64,000 bases of DNA from positions 38,568-102,567 of the forward strand of contig CAZXFW010000010.1 of the NCBI GenBank assembly GCA_964640175.1. The letters are read 5' to 3'. The position numbers and the translations under genes were made by a program. The notes beneath the pieces are model-generated. The model was not told the origin of the DNA. It was given only the letters and a program-made list of their open reading frames with translations, and searched no databases. Shown here piece after piece: positions 42,453 to 50,482 of the stretch. Source of the stretch: JACKDX01 sp964640175. Its GTDB lineage: Bacteria; Myxococcota_A; Polyangia; Polyangiales; GCA-016699535. Positions within the stretch are counted from its first letter, which is position 1. Each line of letters opens with the position of its first letter.

Positions 42453-43441
42453 AAATGCTGGCGTTCATTCACAGTGACCGTAACCGGCATACCCTGACGC
42501 AACACCTTCGCGCTCGCCGGAAGCACGATACGAACGCGGTATACGAGGTCGGTGCGCAACTCGGTGGTTTCCACCGATTTTGGTGTGAACTCAGCTTTGG
42601 GTGAGATAAAGCCAATGTGTCCCTTGAATTTTTCGTCCGTTCCATCCGTTTGTACTGTCACGCGGGTTCCAGGTTGCACTTTGATTAACTGGGACTGGCT
42701 GACATACGCGCGCACATAAATCGGATCCTGCAAAGACAGCGTATATACAGGCGTGTTGCTAGTCACCATACTGCCGACTTCGCGAACCCGAGCCGAAATC
42801 AGGCCGTCGGACGGTGCGACCAAACGCGTGTCTGCCAATGCTGTTTCTGCTTGGGCGAGTTGCGCCTCTGCAGCCTCAAGGTGTGCTTTCGCGGCGGCAA
42901 TGTCTTCCTTACGGAAGCCTTCTTTTCGTAGCAAGAGTTCTTGCTTGGCTGAGTACAACAACGCCTGAGCCTGATCCCGGGCGCTCGTGGCTGCTTCCAG
43001 TGTCTGCGCGCTTACCGCGCCCGCTTTCACCAACGCGGTTTGTCTTGCGAAGTTCAGTTCAGCCTCGGTTACTGCTGCTTTGGCTTGTCGCACAGAGGCA
43101 TCGGCTTGCGCGACCTCTTGCTTGCGAGAGCCGCTTGTGGCTTTCTGAAGGTCTGCTGCCGCCTGTGCCCTGTTGGCTTTGGCAAGCGCCAGAGCTTCCT
43201 TGAAAGGTGTGGCATCCAGTTCCGCGATCAACGCTCCTTGTTTGACCGTCGCGCCTTCGTCGAATCTCAATACGGTAATACGACCTGACTGCCGGAAGGC
43301 GAGATCCACCTCGCGAATATCCACATTGCCAAAGAGAACCACAGCCGCTGGAGCGTTCCCCTTGTGCTTTAAGAAATAGCCGATGCCCAAGGCAGCCACA
43401 ATCACCATTAACACAACTGCAATGATTTTTTGGTGCGTCAT
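42449..43441 (-). CDS. ybhG: HlyD-type membrane fusion protein, YbhG-like
   Basis: About 330 residues from ATG 43441, preceded by AAGGA nine bases upstream. One N-terminal TM anchor (VLMVIVAALGIGYFL) is followed by a lipoyl-like half-motif, a long alpha-helical hairpin (~100-200, Ala/Gln/Glu-rich), and a beta-barrel (IYVRAYVSQSQLIKV). It links the inner-membrane exporter to an outer-membrane channel. No outer-membrane partner gene is next to it. It starts six bases after the CecR-like gene. Confidence 0.9.
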   Translation of the reverse strand: MTHQKIIAVVLMVIVAALGIGYFLKHKGNAPAAVVLFGNVDIREVDLAFRQSGRITVLRFDEGATVKQGALIAELDATPFKEALALAKANRAQAAADLQKATSGSRKQEVAQADASVRQAKAAVTEAELNFARQTALVKAGAVSAQTLEAATSARDQAQALLYSAKQELLLRKEGFRKEDIAAAKAHLEAAEAQLAQAETALADTRLVAPSDGLISARVREVGSMVTSNTPVYTLSLQDPIYVRAYVSQSQLIKVQPGTRVTVQTDGTDEKFKGHIGFISPKAEFTPKSVETTELRTDLVYRVRIVLPASAKVLRQGMPVTVTVNERQHL

Positions 43442-43446
43442 AGGGA

Positions 43447-44136
43447 TCATTCCTTTGTTGAAAGCAGCGCACACACGTTTGCCCTTGTCTGCTTGATTAG
43501 CACTTCAAACTCAGATGGGCCGATGTCTTTCCAGCCCAGATGGCGTAGCAAGGTGCTTCGAGCTGCTCTAAATACGAGTGTCTGTCCGAGGATGGCTGCA
43601 ACCGATAGAGAGGCTTCCTGGTGAGATAGGGTTGGCCTGATGCGCTGGACCAGAGTAGTAACCACATCCAGGGAGCGCTTCATAAAACCTTCGTAAAGGA
43701 TGTCGAAGGCTGTCGTAGGCTCATGCTGTTCGCGCATAATCAACTGCGCCGAGGTGCTCATCTGGGCCGAGGCGAACAGGCGCACCATGTCTTCAACAAG
43801 ACTTAGAGCAAGCAGGACGCACTGTTTCCGTTCAGTATTCGTCAGCTCGCGATCGCAAGGGAGCACTGCCAGATGCGCTTCGATTCTGTCAATTCCCGGA
43901 CCAATGTAGGTTTGGATTTGCTCGCAAATAAAACGAAAAACCGCCAGGTACAATCCTTCCTTGTTGCCGAAGTGATAGCGGATCAACGCTTGATTGACCT
44001 TGGCGCGACGCGCTATCTCACGTTGGCCTGTGCCGTAATAACCGCTGCTAGCGAACTCAATCAAGGCCGCCTCGACCAGCGCACGCCGGGTTATGTTCCC
44101 CCGGTCCGTGGGTTTATCGGTATTGTCCACGTGCAC
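43447..44136 (-). CDS. cecR: TetR family regulator, CecR (YbiH)-like
   Basis: A 229-residue TetR regulator. The HTH region reads ALIEFASSGYYGTGQREIAR, then VNQALIRYHFGNKEGLY. The C-terminal domain resembles the DUF1956 region of CecR, which controls ybhGFSR in E. coli. The same gene order (regulator-ybhG-ybhF-ybhS-ybhR) is seen here. GTG 44136 is the only obvious start and abuts a 22-base perfect palindrome at 44137, so autorepression is likely. Confidence 0.87.
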   Translation of the reverse strand: MHVDNTDKPTDRGNITRRALVEAALIEFASSGYYGTGQREIARRAKVNQALIRYHFGNKEGLYLAVFRFICEQIQTYIGPGIDRIEAHLAVLPCDRELTNTERKQCVLLALSLVEDMVRLFASAQMSTSAQLIMREQHEPTTAFDILYEGFMKRSLDVVTTLVQRIRPTLSHQEASLSVAAILGQTLVFRAARSTLLRHLGWKDIGPSEFEVLIKQTRANVCALLSTKE

Positions 44137-44158
44137 AATTTAATCATATGATTAAATT
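44137..44158. promoter_or_regulatory. Probable CecR operator
   Basis: A perfect 22-base palindrome (half-site AATTTAATCAT) directly abuts the regulator start; a related half-site (ACGATTAAATT) lies at 44165-44177. Both are AT-rich, as expected for a TetR-type operator overlapping a promoter. Confidence 0.8.
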
Positions 44159-44180
44159 AGTCAAACGATTAAATTCAATC

Positions 44181-44346
44181 CCATCAAAGCTCAGCGGCCG
44201 AGCATTGTTAGACGAAGATTTCGTGCGCGAACGCGGTTGGCCGTTGGACGGATCTTAGCCACTACCTGTGCGATCCTAACCATGAACCGCCTCGCGTAAG
44301 CCTACAAGGACTGGGAGTCGAACGTCTTCGTCAGCTGCCTGCATAA
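44181..44346 (+). pseudogene. Frameshifted C-terminal remnant of an SDR oxidoreductase
   Basis: From 44181 the + strand reads PSKLSGRALLDEDFVRERGW, matching PSELSGQALLDEDFLRQRGW in the intact SDR at 54040-54870. A frameshift follows; in the next frame it continues TDLSHYLCDPNHEPPRV, matching TDFSAYRCDPNHEPPRV, and reaches TAA at 44344. All sequence before this is missing; the CecR operator lies just upstream. It is a decayed relative cut off by rearrangement. Confidence 0.88.
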
Positions 44347-44438
44347 CACGGCTCAACGTATAAGCACGATCAAAAAGTACTCTCAGATGCACCCCACAAT
44401 TCATTTGTGGTGGAGGGGTTCAACTTACAGCAAGCCTA

Positions 44439-44678
44439 TCAAGAAATCAGTCCCAAGCGGCGAAGGTCATCCTCGTTCCACTCAGCACCTGAGATCATGG
44501 AAGCGAGCGTTTTGGGTGGGAAGGTTGCTCCCGGTCTGTGATAAGCAACGATGACACGTCGTCCGTCGTGATGACGGTAGACACGGTGGCTGCCTTTACT
44601 GCGAACGTAGCTAAAACCATCCGCTTCAAGTGCACGGATCAATTCTCGGGTTGTAGTGTTTTTCAGCTCTGGGTTCAT
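44439..44678 (-). CDS. hicA: HicA-type mRNA interferase toxin
   Basis: A 79-residue toxin with the double-stranded RNA-binding-like fold. RELIRALEADGFSYVRSKGSHRVYRHHDGR includes the catalytic His in the GSH motif (~residue 30). It would cleave mRNA when free of HicB. Its start overlaps the antitoxin by four bases; here the antitoxin gene comes first. No terminator is clear downstream, but a weak hairpin (CACAA/TTGTG) lies around 44390-44405. Confidence 0.9.
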   Translation of the reverse strand: MNPELKNTTTRELIRALEADGFSYVRSKGSHRVYRHHDGRRVIVAYHRPGATFPPKTLASMISGAEWNEDDLRRLGLIS

Positions 44679-44908
44679 CCCGCCAGGACACTGATCGCGG
44701 GCGATTCCAAAACCTGGCGAGCAGGAGGAATCGACTCACCAGATGCCACAAGATCTTCGACATAAACTTCTACGGCTTCACGTATATTTCGAATGGCTTC
44801 CTCTTCGGTTTTGCCCCAAGTGGTGCATCCCGGAAGCGATGGACAGCTAGCGCTCCATCGGCCGTCTTCGTCTTGCTCGATAGAAATGTCGAATACGTAG
44901 GTTTTCAT
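44675..44908 (-). CDS. hicB: HicB-type antitoxin
   Basis: About 77 residues from ATG 44908, with AGAGGA seven bases upstream deciding the start. The partial RNase-H-like fold is visible: EDGRWSASCPSLPGCTTWG, then EEEAIRNIREAVEVYVEDL. It lacks a C-terminal DNA-binding domain, so autoregulation may not work through a ribbon-helix-helix. It pairs with the hicA gene and lies near the tmRNA end, a common site for mobile cargo. Confidence 0.9.
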   Translation of the reverse strand: MKTYVFDISIEQDEDGRWSASCPSLPGCTTWGKTEEEAIRNIREAVEVYVEDLVASGESIPPARQVLESPAISVLAG

Positions 44909-44990
44909 GTTGAATCCTCTTATAATGGTGAAACGCGCCGGATATTTTGTCAATTTGAGCCTGCAATCGATCCGTATCAGGGAGTTCGGG

Positions 44991-45013
44991 CTTGTTGCCC
45001 GAAGGGCAACAAG
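44991..45013 (-). terminator. Perfect hairpin next to the duplicated tmRNA end
   Basis: A 10-base-pair stem (CTTGTTGCCC / GGGCAACAAG) with a three-base loop. On the minus strand it follows the duplicated ssrA 3' end at 45017-45038 by three bases. It has no T-run. Confidence 0.55.
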
Positions 45014-45016
45014 GAG

Positions 45017-45038
45017 TGGTGGAGGCGCTGGGACTCGA
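45017..45038 (-). repeat. Partial duplicate of the ssrA 3' end (att-like)
   Basis: 22 bases match the ssrA 3' end at 45150-45171 with one difference (C for G). The identical part covers the CCA end, acceptor strand and start of the T-arm. Only this piece is present, so it is not a tRNA gene. ssrA 3' ends are common integration sites, so this may be the residual attachment repeat of an integrated element. Confidence 0.7.
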
Positions 45039-45046
45039 CCAAATGT

Positions 45047-45096
45047 GAAATCTTGCAGAACGGAACGGACGCGAGTCCGTGGAGTTGCAAGATTTC
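45047..45096. repeat. Two-level hairpin between the tmRNA-end repeats
   Basis: An outer stem (GAAATCTTGCA 45047-45057 with TGCAAGATTTC 45086-45096) encloses a smaller hairpin, ACGGAC-GCGA-GTCCGT (45065-45080), with a GNRA-type tetraloop. This is REP-like or structural RNA-like. It lies inside the region bounded by the two tmRNA-end copies. Confidence 0.6.
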
Positions 45097-45123
45097 AGGG
45101 TTGGCGATGGACAGCTAAGTGTG

Positions 45124-45148
45124 GCTCGGAGACTGAAAGTCTCCGAGC
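45124..45148 (-). terminator. Hairpin immediately after ssrA
   Basis: An 11-base-pair stem (GCTCGGAGACT / AGTCTCCGAGC) with loop GAA, two bases beyond the tmRNA CCA end in the transcribed direction. There is no T-run, but position favours transcript-end formation or processing. Confidence 0.6.
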
Positions 45149-45149
45149 G

Positions 45150-45511
45150 TGGTGGAGGCGCTGGGAGTCGAACCCAGGTCCGAAAGCAATCCGCGATGGC
45201 TTCTACATGTGTAGTCTGTAGTTTGATGTCGCTATGAAGCACGCCCACAGACAGGCTTGCTTTTTAGCCAGTAGCTCTAACGCTTCGCCAACTTCCCAAG
45301 CTACGAGGATTAGGCTAGCCAGTTCGGTTACGCCTCCCTGAGAGTACTGACAGACTCTTCAGTTCAACGGCTCTTTTGGCTTAATTAGGCCGCGAGAGCG
45401 AGTTCTGCATCATTGTTTGCAGTTGTGTTTCCCCGAGGTATTTACGTCGTATCGAGGACCGACGACACGCCACCAGCACTTCAACACCCCCGTCGAAGCC
45501 GGAACGCCCCC
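45150..45511 (-). ncRNA. ssrA: Transfer-messenger RNA
   Basis: On the minus strand the 5' end reads GGGGGCGTTCCGGCTTCGAC and the 3' end is the tRNA-like T-arm and CGCCTCCACCA. The 7-base acceptor stem pairs with one G-U. The CCA is encoded. The resume frame (45385-45420) encodes the degradation tag ANNDAELALAA followed by TAA. Length is 362 bases. tmRNA with SmpB rescues stalled ribosomes. A partial copy of its 3' end lies 112 bases downstream. Confidence 0.95.
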
Positions 45512-45634
45512 AACATGTCAAAGAACACCTCCTTATTATAAGGCCTGGGTGGGCGGCTGCAAGGCCTGAAACGCTTGCCTGCGCTAAGAGTGCCGACAGA
45601 CGCATGTTTTTCAGGTAGGACTAGGGTTGTGAAG

Positions 45635-46756
45635 ATGGATCCTCAAGACGCAGTAGTTCACTTTTTGGGAAGCATAGCCCCGGCATCCGAGGCGGAGTTT
45701 TACCTCAACCTGTTCCGGGCGCAGGCGCGGGAAAGCTTTGCGGTGATTGCTGTCCAACGGGGGATTGCCGAGCACGCGATGGATGCGGTTGCCGTGGATT
45801 TGCGTTGTCTGGCTGTGATGGGGCTGACACCGGTGGTGCTCCTTGGCGTGGATAGCAGCAGTCATGCGCAACAGGGCGCCGAGCATTTGGTCCAACTGCT
45901 GACGGATTCAGGAGTGCAGGCGGCGCATGCGTCTCCTTTAGTCACTGACATACGTCAACTTGCGTCGTCGGCAACGATTCCGGTGGTGGTGCTACCTTCG
46001 ACGAAGAGTCACGTTGAGTTTCTAGCGGAGCTTTTGGGGAGCCTAAGTTCGAAGAAACTGGTGTTCTTGCATCGTCGTGGCGGATTGCGACGTAACCGGC
46101 ATCGCCTTGATGTGATTAACCTCAGTGCGGACTTTAGTGATGTGATGGCGTGTAAGGACATCACCAAAGAACAGCGGGCGATGATCGAGCTTTCCAAGGA
46201 GCTAATCTGGCGTAACGAATCCGAACGGCTGCTTGTAGCCATCACGGCACCTTGGGATCTGTTACGGGAATTGTTTTCTGTGAAAGGGGCGGGTACGTTG
46301 CTTCGCCGTGGCAGCATTGTTGAGCGACACGTGGCGTTAACCAACATAGACAACGCGCGGTTGACAGCATTGCTCGAAGCAAGTTTTGGACGCAAGATTA
46401 AGACTGGCATGCTTAATCGACCGATCAGCGAGGTTTATCTCGAACAAGCGTATCGAGGCGTGGCGATGATCGTGAATACGCCGCTCGGCGTTTATCTCAC
46501 GAAGTTTGCAGTGACCAAGGACGCCCAAGGTGAAGGTATCGGTGGTGACTTATGGGCCGCGCTTATTGCAGATCATCCACAGCTCTTTTGGCGCGCACGC
46601 AGCGATAATCCTATTTTACCGTGGTACGTCAAACAATGCACCGGGATGCACCATCACGGTGACTGGTATGTGTTTTGGCGAGGAATTGATCCGTCTGCTG
46701 TGTCCGAGGTGGTGGAGTATTGCGTGACACAGCCAGTCGATCTCGAAGGGCCTTAA
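45635..46756 (+). CDS. N-acetylglutamate synthase (kinase-like plus GNAT domain)
   Basis: About 373 residues from ATG 45635 (GTG 45629 also possible). The N-terminal part is an amino-acid-kinase-like domain, and the segment LLRELFSVKGAGTLLRRG with the C-terminal NAT domain (GVYLTKFAVTKDAQGEGIGG, LFWRARSDNPI, WYVFWRG) matches the NAGS/NAGS-K group. The reaction is acetyl-CoA plus glutamate to N-acetylglutamate, the first step of arginine synthesis. The kinase-like part lacks a clear glycine-rich start, so acetylglutamate kinase activity is unlikely. It stands alone, divergent from ssrA. Confidence 0.82.
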   Translation: MDPQDAVVHFLGSIAPASEAEFYLNLFRAQARESFAVIAVQRGIAEHAMDAVAVDLRCLAVMGLTPVVLLGVDSSSHAQQGAEHLVQLLTDSGVQAAHASPLVTDIRQLASSATIPVVVLPSTKSHVEFLAELLGSLSSKKLVFLHRRGGLRRNRHRLDVINLSADFSDVMACKDITKEQRAMIELSKELIWRNESERLLVAITAPWDLLRELFSVKGAGTLLRRGSIVERHVALTNIDNARLTALLEASFGRKIKTGMLNRPISEVYLEQAYRGVAMIVNTPLGVYLTKFAVTKDAQGEGIGGDLWAALIADHPQLFWRARSDNPILPWYVKQCTGMHHHGDWYVFWRGIDPSAVSEVVEYCVTQPVDLEGP

Positions 46757-46762
46757 CAACAT

Positions 46763-46780
46763 CACCGCTCAGTGGCGGTG
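46763..46780 (+). terminator. Possible terminator hairpin after the NAGS gene
   Basis: CACCGC and GCGGTG flank a six-base loop just after the stop codon at 46756. No T-run follows, so it is only a candidate. Confidence 0.4.
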
Positions 46781-46818
46781 TAGCATCTCTTGAATCCAAA
46801 GTTTCCCGTAGAAACGGG

Positions 46819-46824
46819 TATAAT
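46819..46824 (+). promoter_or_regulatory. TATAAT box upstream of the TPR-kinase unit
   Basis: A consensus -10 hexamer lies 127 bases before the 46951 start, just after a CCCGT/ACGGG hairpin. No good -35 is at the usual distance. Confidence 0.35.
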
Positions 46825-46950
46825 ACAGCTCAGGATGTAGTATAGTACAACACACAATGCTACAGAATTTAGCGGTAGTTGTACTCTTTCATGGTTTCTG
46901 TTGCATAATTGGGGCAAGCCGACTCTTGTGTGGGGGGTAAGGTGCGGACG

Positions 46951-47994
46951 ATGCGATGGTGGTGGGCAACAAACAAAGACATGTGGATCGGTTTGATCTG
47001 CATTGCAGTGATGGCTTTAAGCATAGTGCCGTATTCCGCCTATGCACAGGATGACGACGGCACGACAAAGCAAGAAAATCGGGAAGCAGCCGCTGCAGCG
47101 TATGATCGTGGAACCAAGGCTTACGTCGCGGGAGATTATGCGCGTGCTGCACGTTTTTATGAAACGGCGTTCCGGTTAGCGCCTGCGGCTCCTGCGTTGA
47201 TTCAAGCGGTGAAAGCCTATCAGCAGGCAGGCGATGATCGACGTGCAGGCACGGCTGCGTTGGCTTTGCAAGAAGAATATGGCGTCAGCCAGATGGCCGA
47301 ACACACCACTCAGGCTTTGGAGAAAGCAAGAGCTCAATATTTTCGTGTGGATATTGTGTGCGAGAACTGCAAGCTGGAAATCGAAGGAGAGCGCCAAGAG
47401 TTTCTTTCTGTTTTTCTAGAGCCTGACAAAACGCACACCATTACTGCGGTGTTTGAGTCTGGGCCTACATCAAAGTCTGTCAAAGGGGCGGCTGGAGAAC
47501 AAAAGATGGTGGCGCTTATCGCGCCTCGCCCCGGTGAAGGCGATGTGACCGTGACAGAAAAAGAGCCCGAGGCTAACGCCAATGAAAAGGCTTCAGAGGC
47601 TTCTCGGGAGGATTCTAAAACGACGTCTGCAGAAACGAGCGGCTCCGAAGGATTGTCTCCAGTGTTTTTCTGGACTGGCGTGGGGCTGACTGCGGTGGTG
47701 ACTGGGGTGACCATTTGGTCCGGGCTGGACACGCAATCAGCGGCCGATACATACGAGAAAAATCCTACCCAAAAAGGGCTCGACGATGGTCGTAGTTTGG
47801 AGTTACGTACCGACATATTAATTGGTGTGAGTGCGGCGTTGGCGGTTGGGACAGCTGTGGTGGGGATTTTCTTTACGGACTGGAATGGAAGTGAAGCAAA
47901 GTCCAGCCAAACTGCGGCCAGGTCGCCACAGTTCAGGGTTGCAGCGACATGGGTTCCTGGCGGTGGAGTCGCCATGGTGCGGGGGCAGTTTTGA
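46951..47994 (+). CDS. TPR-like secreted/anchored protein, kinase-associated
   Basis: About 347 residues from ATG 46951 (GTG 46942 possible). A signal-type N-terminus (LICIAVMALSIVPYSAYAQ) is followed by a TPR-like pair (AAAYDRGTKAYVAGDYARAARFY, then APAALIQAVKAYQQAG). A beta-rich PEGA-like segment, an acidic linker (~210-240), and two TMs (FFWTGVGLTAVVTGVTIW and ILIGVSAALAVGTAVVGIFF) follow. Similar proteins lie beside Ser/Thr kinase genes in Myxococcota. The kinase gene starts directly after its stop. Confidence 0.75.
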   Translation: MRWWWATNKDMWIGLICIAVMALSIVPYSAYAQDDDGTTKQENREAAAAAYDRGTKAYVAGDYARAARFYETAFRLAPAAPALIQAVKAYQQAGDDRRAGTAALALQEEYGVSQMAEHTTQALEKARAQYFRVDIVCENCKLEIEGERQEFLSVFLEPDKTHTITAVFESGPTSKSVKGAAGEQKMVALIAPRPGEGDVTVTEKEPEANANEKASEASREDSKTTSAETSGSEGLSPVFFWTGVGLTAVVTGVTIWSGLDTQSAADTYEKNPTQKGLDDGRSLELRTDILIGVSAALAVGTAVVGIFFTDWNGSEAKSSQTAARSPQFRVAATWVPGGGVAMVRGQF

Positions 47995-49623
47995 ATGGGA
48001 GGTATGGCCGTTAGCTCGATTCCTTCGGACCGTAGAAAGGTAGCTGGTCAACGACTCGGTCGTTATGATGTGTTGTATCTTTTAGCTTCCGGAGGAATGG
48101 GCTCGGTATATGTTGGGCGCCAATCCGGCATGGCGGGGTTTGAGCGTCTTGTCGCCATTAAGACCTTACATCCACACCTTGCCGAAGAAGATCAATTCGT
48201 CAATATGTTTTTGGACGAAGCACGGTTGGCAGCGCGCATTCGCCATCCGAATGTGGTTGCTACGCTCGATATTTCTGAGTCTCCGATGGATGGCTATTTT
48301 CTCGTCATGGAATATGTGGAGGGCGAGAACTTAGCGGCATTACTTAAGCGCAGTGTGTCTTCAGGCACTCAGCTTCCAGTAACGATTGCACTACGCATTG
48401 TGTTGGACGCTTTGCAGGGGTTGGCAGCGGCACACGGGTTGACGGAGAGGGATGGTAGACGTCTCAATCTGGTACACCGGGATGTATCTCCTCAAAATGT
48501 GCTTGTCGGTGCCGATGGGATTTCACGCCTTACAGATTTTGGTATCGCCAAGGCTGAAGTTAACGTTTCCACGACGCGTCATGGTCAGCTCAAGGGCAAG
48601 TTGTCGTATATGGCGCCTGAGCAAGCCACTCATGGCAAGGTTGAACAGCGTTCAGACTTGTTTTCGATGGGAATTGTGCTGTGGGAAGCCTTGACTCAGA
48701 AGCGATTGTTTCGTGGGAAAACCAACGCAGAAACGTTGCACAAGGTGTTAATTTCAGAATCTCCACCACCCTCAAGTGTGCGTCGAGAGCTGGCCCCGTT
48801 CGATAAAATATTGGCGCGTGCGCTGGCAAAATCGATCGACGAGCGATTTCAAACTGCCCAGGAAATGATAGAGGCGATTGAATCGGTGGCTCCAAAAGTG
48901 GGAGGGATTGCTCCTGCCCGCGCAGTGAGTTTACTTGTACATCAGCTGAGTAAAGAAAAGCTTTTGCAAGAGTCGGCGGCTATCAATGATGCTCTGAAAG
49001 GCATTCCTCGCGACAACAGCATTGCCGTGGCGATTCCGATTGATATCGATGAGGACGAGCGGACTCCGATTACGGACGCGCCTGGCGAATTGCGAGCAAG
49101 CGATAGCTTCCCGGCGGGCAGTCTGTGGCGTTCCAAGCGGCTTCTTTGGATGGGCGGGACTGCGGCGATAGGTATCGTGATGATGGGTGTCGGTGTGTGG
49201 TGGTTTGGAAGGACCCATGCCATGGAACAGCCTGCCACATCGTTAGGGACAACGACCAAGGCGTTGCCAGTTTCCCCTGCTATGCCATCAACGTCGGTGC
49301 GTTCAGCGATACCTGCTGCACCATTGCCTGAGCCGCCAACACACGCGGTTCCTTCAGGGGCAGAAAAATCTACGGAGAAATCTCCAGGTTCACATGAGGA
49401 GGGTGATCCGCACGAGGACCAGAAGGCCTCGACAGCTTCTATGCCTGAGTCCGAACCGGAGCCTTCTCTTGAGCAGGATTCCTCCTCCAAGGATGCAGTG
49501 TTACGACCAAAGCGGGTGGTGCGTCGATCTGCTTCCAAACGGAAACAATCCTCAACCAGTACTTCTGCGCCGAGTGCACCCGCTTCAAAGCCACAGGAAG
49601 TGTTAACTAACCCGTATCGATAG
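47995..49623 (+). CDS. Ser/Thr protein kinase with one TM helix
   Basis: A 542-residue Hanks-type kinase. Glycine loop ASGGMGSVYVG (~32-42), Lys in VAIKTLHPH, catalytic HRDVSPQN and DFGIAKAE are present, and the activation loop ends SYMAPEQATHG. After the kinase (to ~310), a TM helix (LWMGGTAAIGIVMMGVGVWW, ~382-401) leads to a Pro/Ser/Glu-rich tail of ~130 residues. There are no PASTA repeats. It follows the TPR-like gene without a gap and is followed by a lipoprotein gene, forming a unit. Confidence 0.93.
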   Translation: MGGMAVSSIPSDRRKVAGQRLGRYDVLYLLASGGMGSVYVGRQSGMAGFERLVAIKTLHPHLAEEDQFVNMFLDEARLAARIRHPNVVATLDISESPMDGYFLVMEYVEGENLAALLKRSVSSGTQLPVTIALRIVLDALQGLAAAHGLTERDGRRLNLVHRDVSPQNVLVGADGISRLTDFGIAKAEVNVSTTRHGQLKGKLSYMAPEQATHGKVEQRSDLFSMGIVLWEALTQKRLFRGKTNAETLHKVLISESPPPSSVRRELAPFDKILARALAKSIDERFQTAQEMIEAIESVAPKVGGIAPARAVSLLVHQLSKEKLLQESAAINDALKGIPRDNSIAVAIPIDIDEDERTPITDAPGELRASDSFPAGSLWRSKRLLWMGGTAAIGIVMMGVGVWWFGRTHAMEQPATSLGTTTKALPVSPAMPSTSVRSAIPAAPLPEPPTHAVPSGAEKSTEKSPGSHEEGDPHEDQKASTASMPESEPEPSLEQDSSSKDAVLRPKRVVRRSASKRKQSSTSTSAPSAPASKPQEVLTNPYR

Positions 49624-49652
49624 TTTTGCTTGTGTATCGTATCGAGTATTGG

Positions 49653-50438
49653 ATGTTCCAAAGATTACGTTATTCAAAAACCGTAGGCGCCCTGTTGTTT
49701 GGTGTGTTGGTAGTTGGTTTAGGAGGATGCAAGCAAGCGACAGCAGCATACGATAGATTGGCAGGCACAAACGCTCCTGTTATCCAACCTTCTTCGGTAG
49801 ATAAAGAGGTACGAACGGCCATCTACAGTTATGTCAACGACGAAGGTCGTACCGTGTATGTCGACCATCCCGATAAGATCCCGGCCAAGTTTCGAAACAA
49901 GCACGAAACGCTCAATGTGTCTCATGTCTCGCTTAACAACGAGGTTGCTCGCGATCTGGAACGCCAAGTGCTCCAAGAGCACAAAGAACTTGCGGCTTCA
50001 CCATTCTGCGGGGAAGCGCAGTACCGCGCCAAGCAGCCTTGGTGGAAGCAGATGTGGCATTCAAGTGGGTATCTCTTGCTGATTGCTTTTGCGGGGATCT
50101 TTATCTTGGGGCTAACGCCGATAGCAATTCAAAGTTTTGATCCATCGATATGGACCCGTTTTATGACCGTGGCGTTTCCTTCCTTACTTGTCATTGGCGT
50201 GTTGACCTATAGCGTGGTTGAAACTTCACGGGTGAAAGAGGAAGTCACATTGACGGCATCGTTATGTGATCCTGGACACATTAAGACAGGCGATCAGGAA
50301 AGCACACAATCACGTATTAAGGTTGTCCAGATGCTTCGCACAATGATGCAGGAGTCTGAAAAGCGCCGATCTGCCATACTGAAAGAGGCATTTCGGGACA
50401 CCCGGTTAGTACAGGAAGAAGCCCCTCTAACGGAGTAG
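49653..50438 (+). CDS. Putative lipoprotein with two internal TM segments
   Basis: About 261 residues from ATG 49653. A lipobox (VGLGGC) suggests lipidation. A DUF4124-like segment (AIYSYVNDEGRTVYVDHPDKI) resembles domains found in envelope proteins. Two TM helices (LLIAFAGIFILGLTPIAI and FMTVAFPSLLVIGVLTYSVV) are followed by a helical C-terminus. It lies ~30 bases after the kinase gene. Function unknown. Confidence 0.68.
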   Translation: MFQRLRYSKTVGALLFGVLVVGLGGCKQATAAYDRLAGTNAPVIQPSSVDKEVRTAIYSYVNDEGRTVYVDHPDKIPAKFRNKHETLNVSHVSLNNEVARDLERQVLQEHKELAASPFCGEAQYRAKQPWWKQMWHSSGYLLLIAFAGIFILGLTPIAIQSFDPSIWTRFMTVAFPSLLVIGVLTYSVVETSRVKEEVTLTASLCDPGHIKTGDQESTQSRIKVVQMLRTMMQESEKRRSAILKEAFRDTRLVQEEAPLTE

Positions 50439-50482
50439 TGGGGCGCGGGATGTTGGCTCCAGGAAAAGGTGCACCGAGGGAT

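Noticed and set aside
45017..45038. Possible tRNA gene
   Set aside because: Only the 3' acceptor and T-arm part is present; no D-arm or anticodon arm can be drawn.
44991..45148. Clustered hairpins as a possible CRISPR array
   Set aside because: The stems differ in sequence from each other and there are no equal repeat-spacer units.
47334..47975. Antisense frame of 213 codons opposite the TPR-like protein
   Set aside because: The + strand gene has a signal, TPR-like motif and TMs; the antisense frame has none.
48942..49661. Antisense frame of 239 codons opposite the kinase tail
   Set aside because: It mirrors the Ser/Pro/Glu-rich tail of a clear kinase gene and shows no domain.
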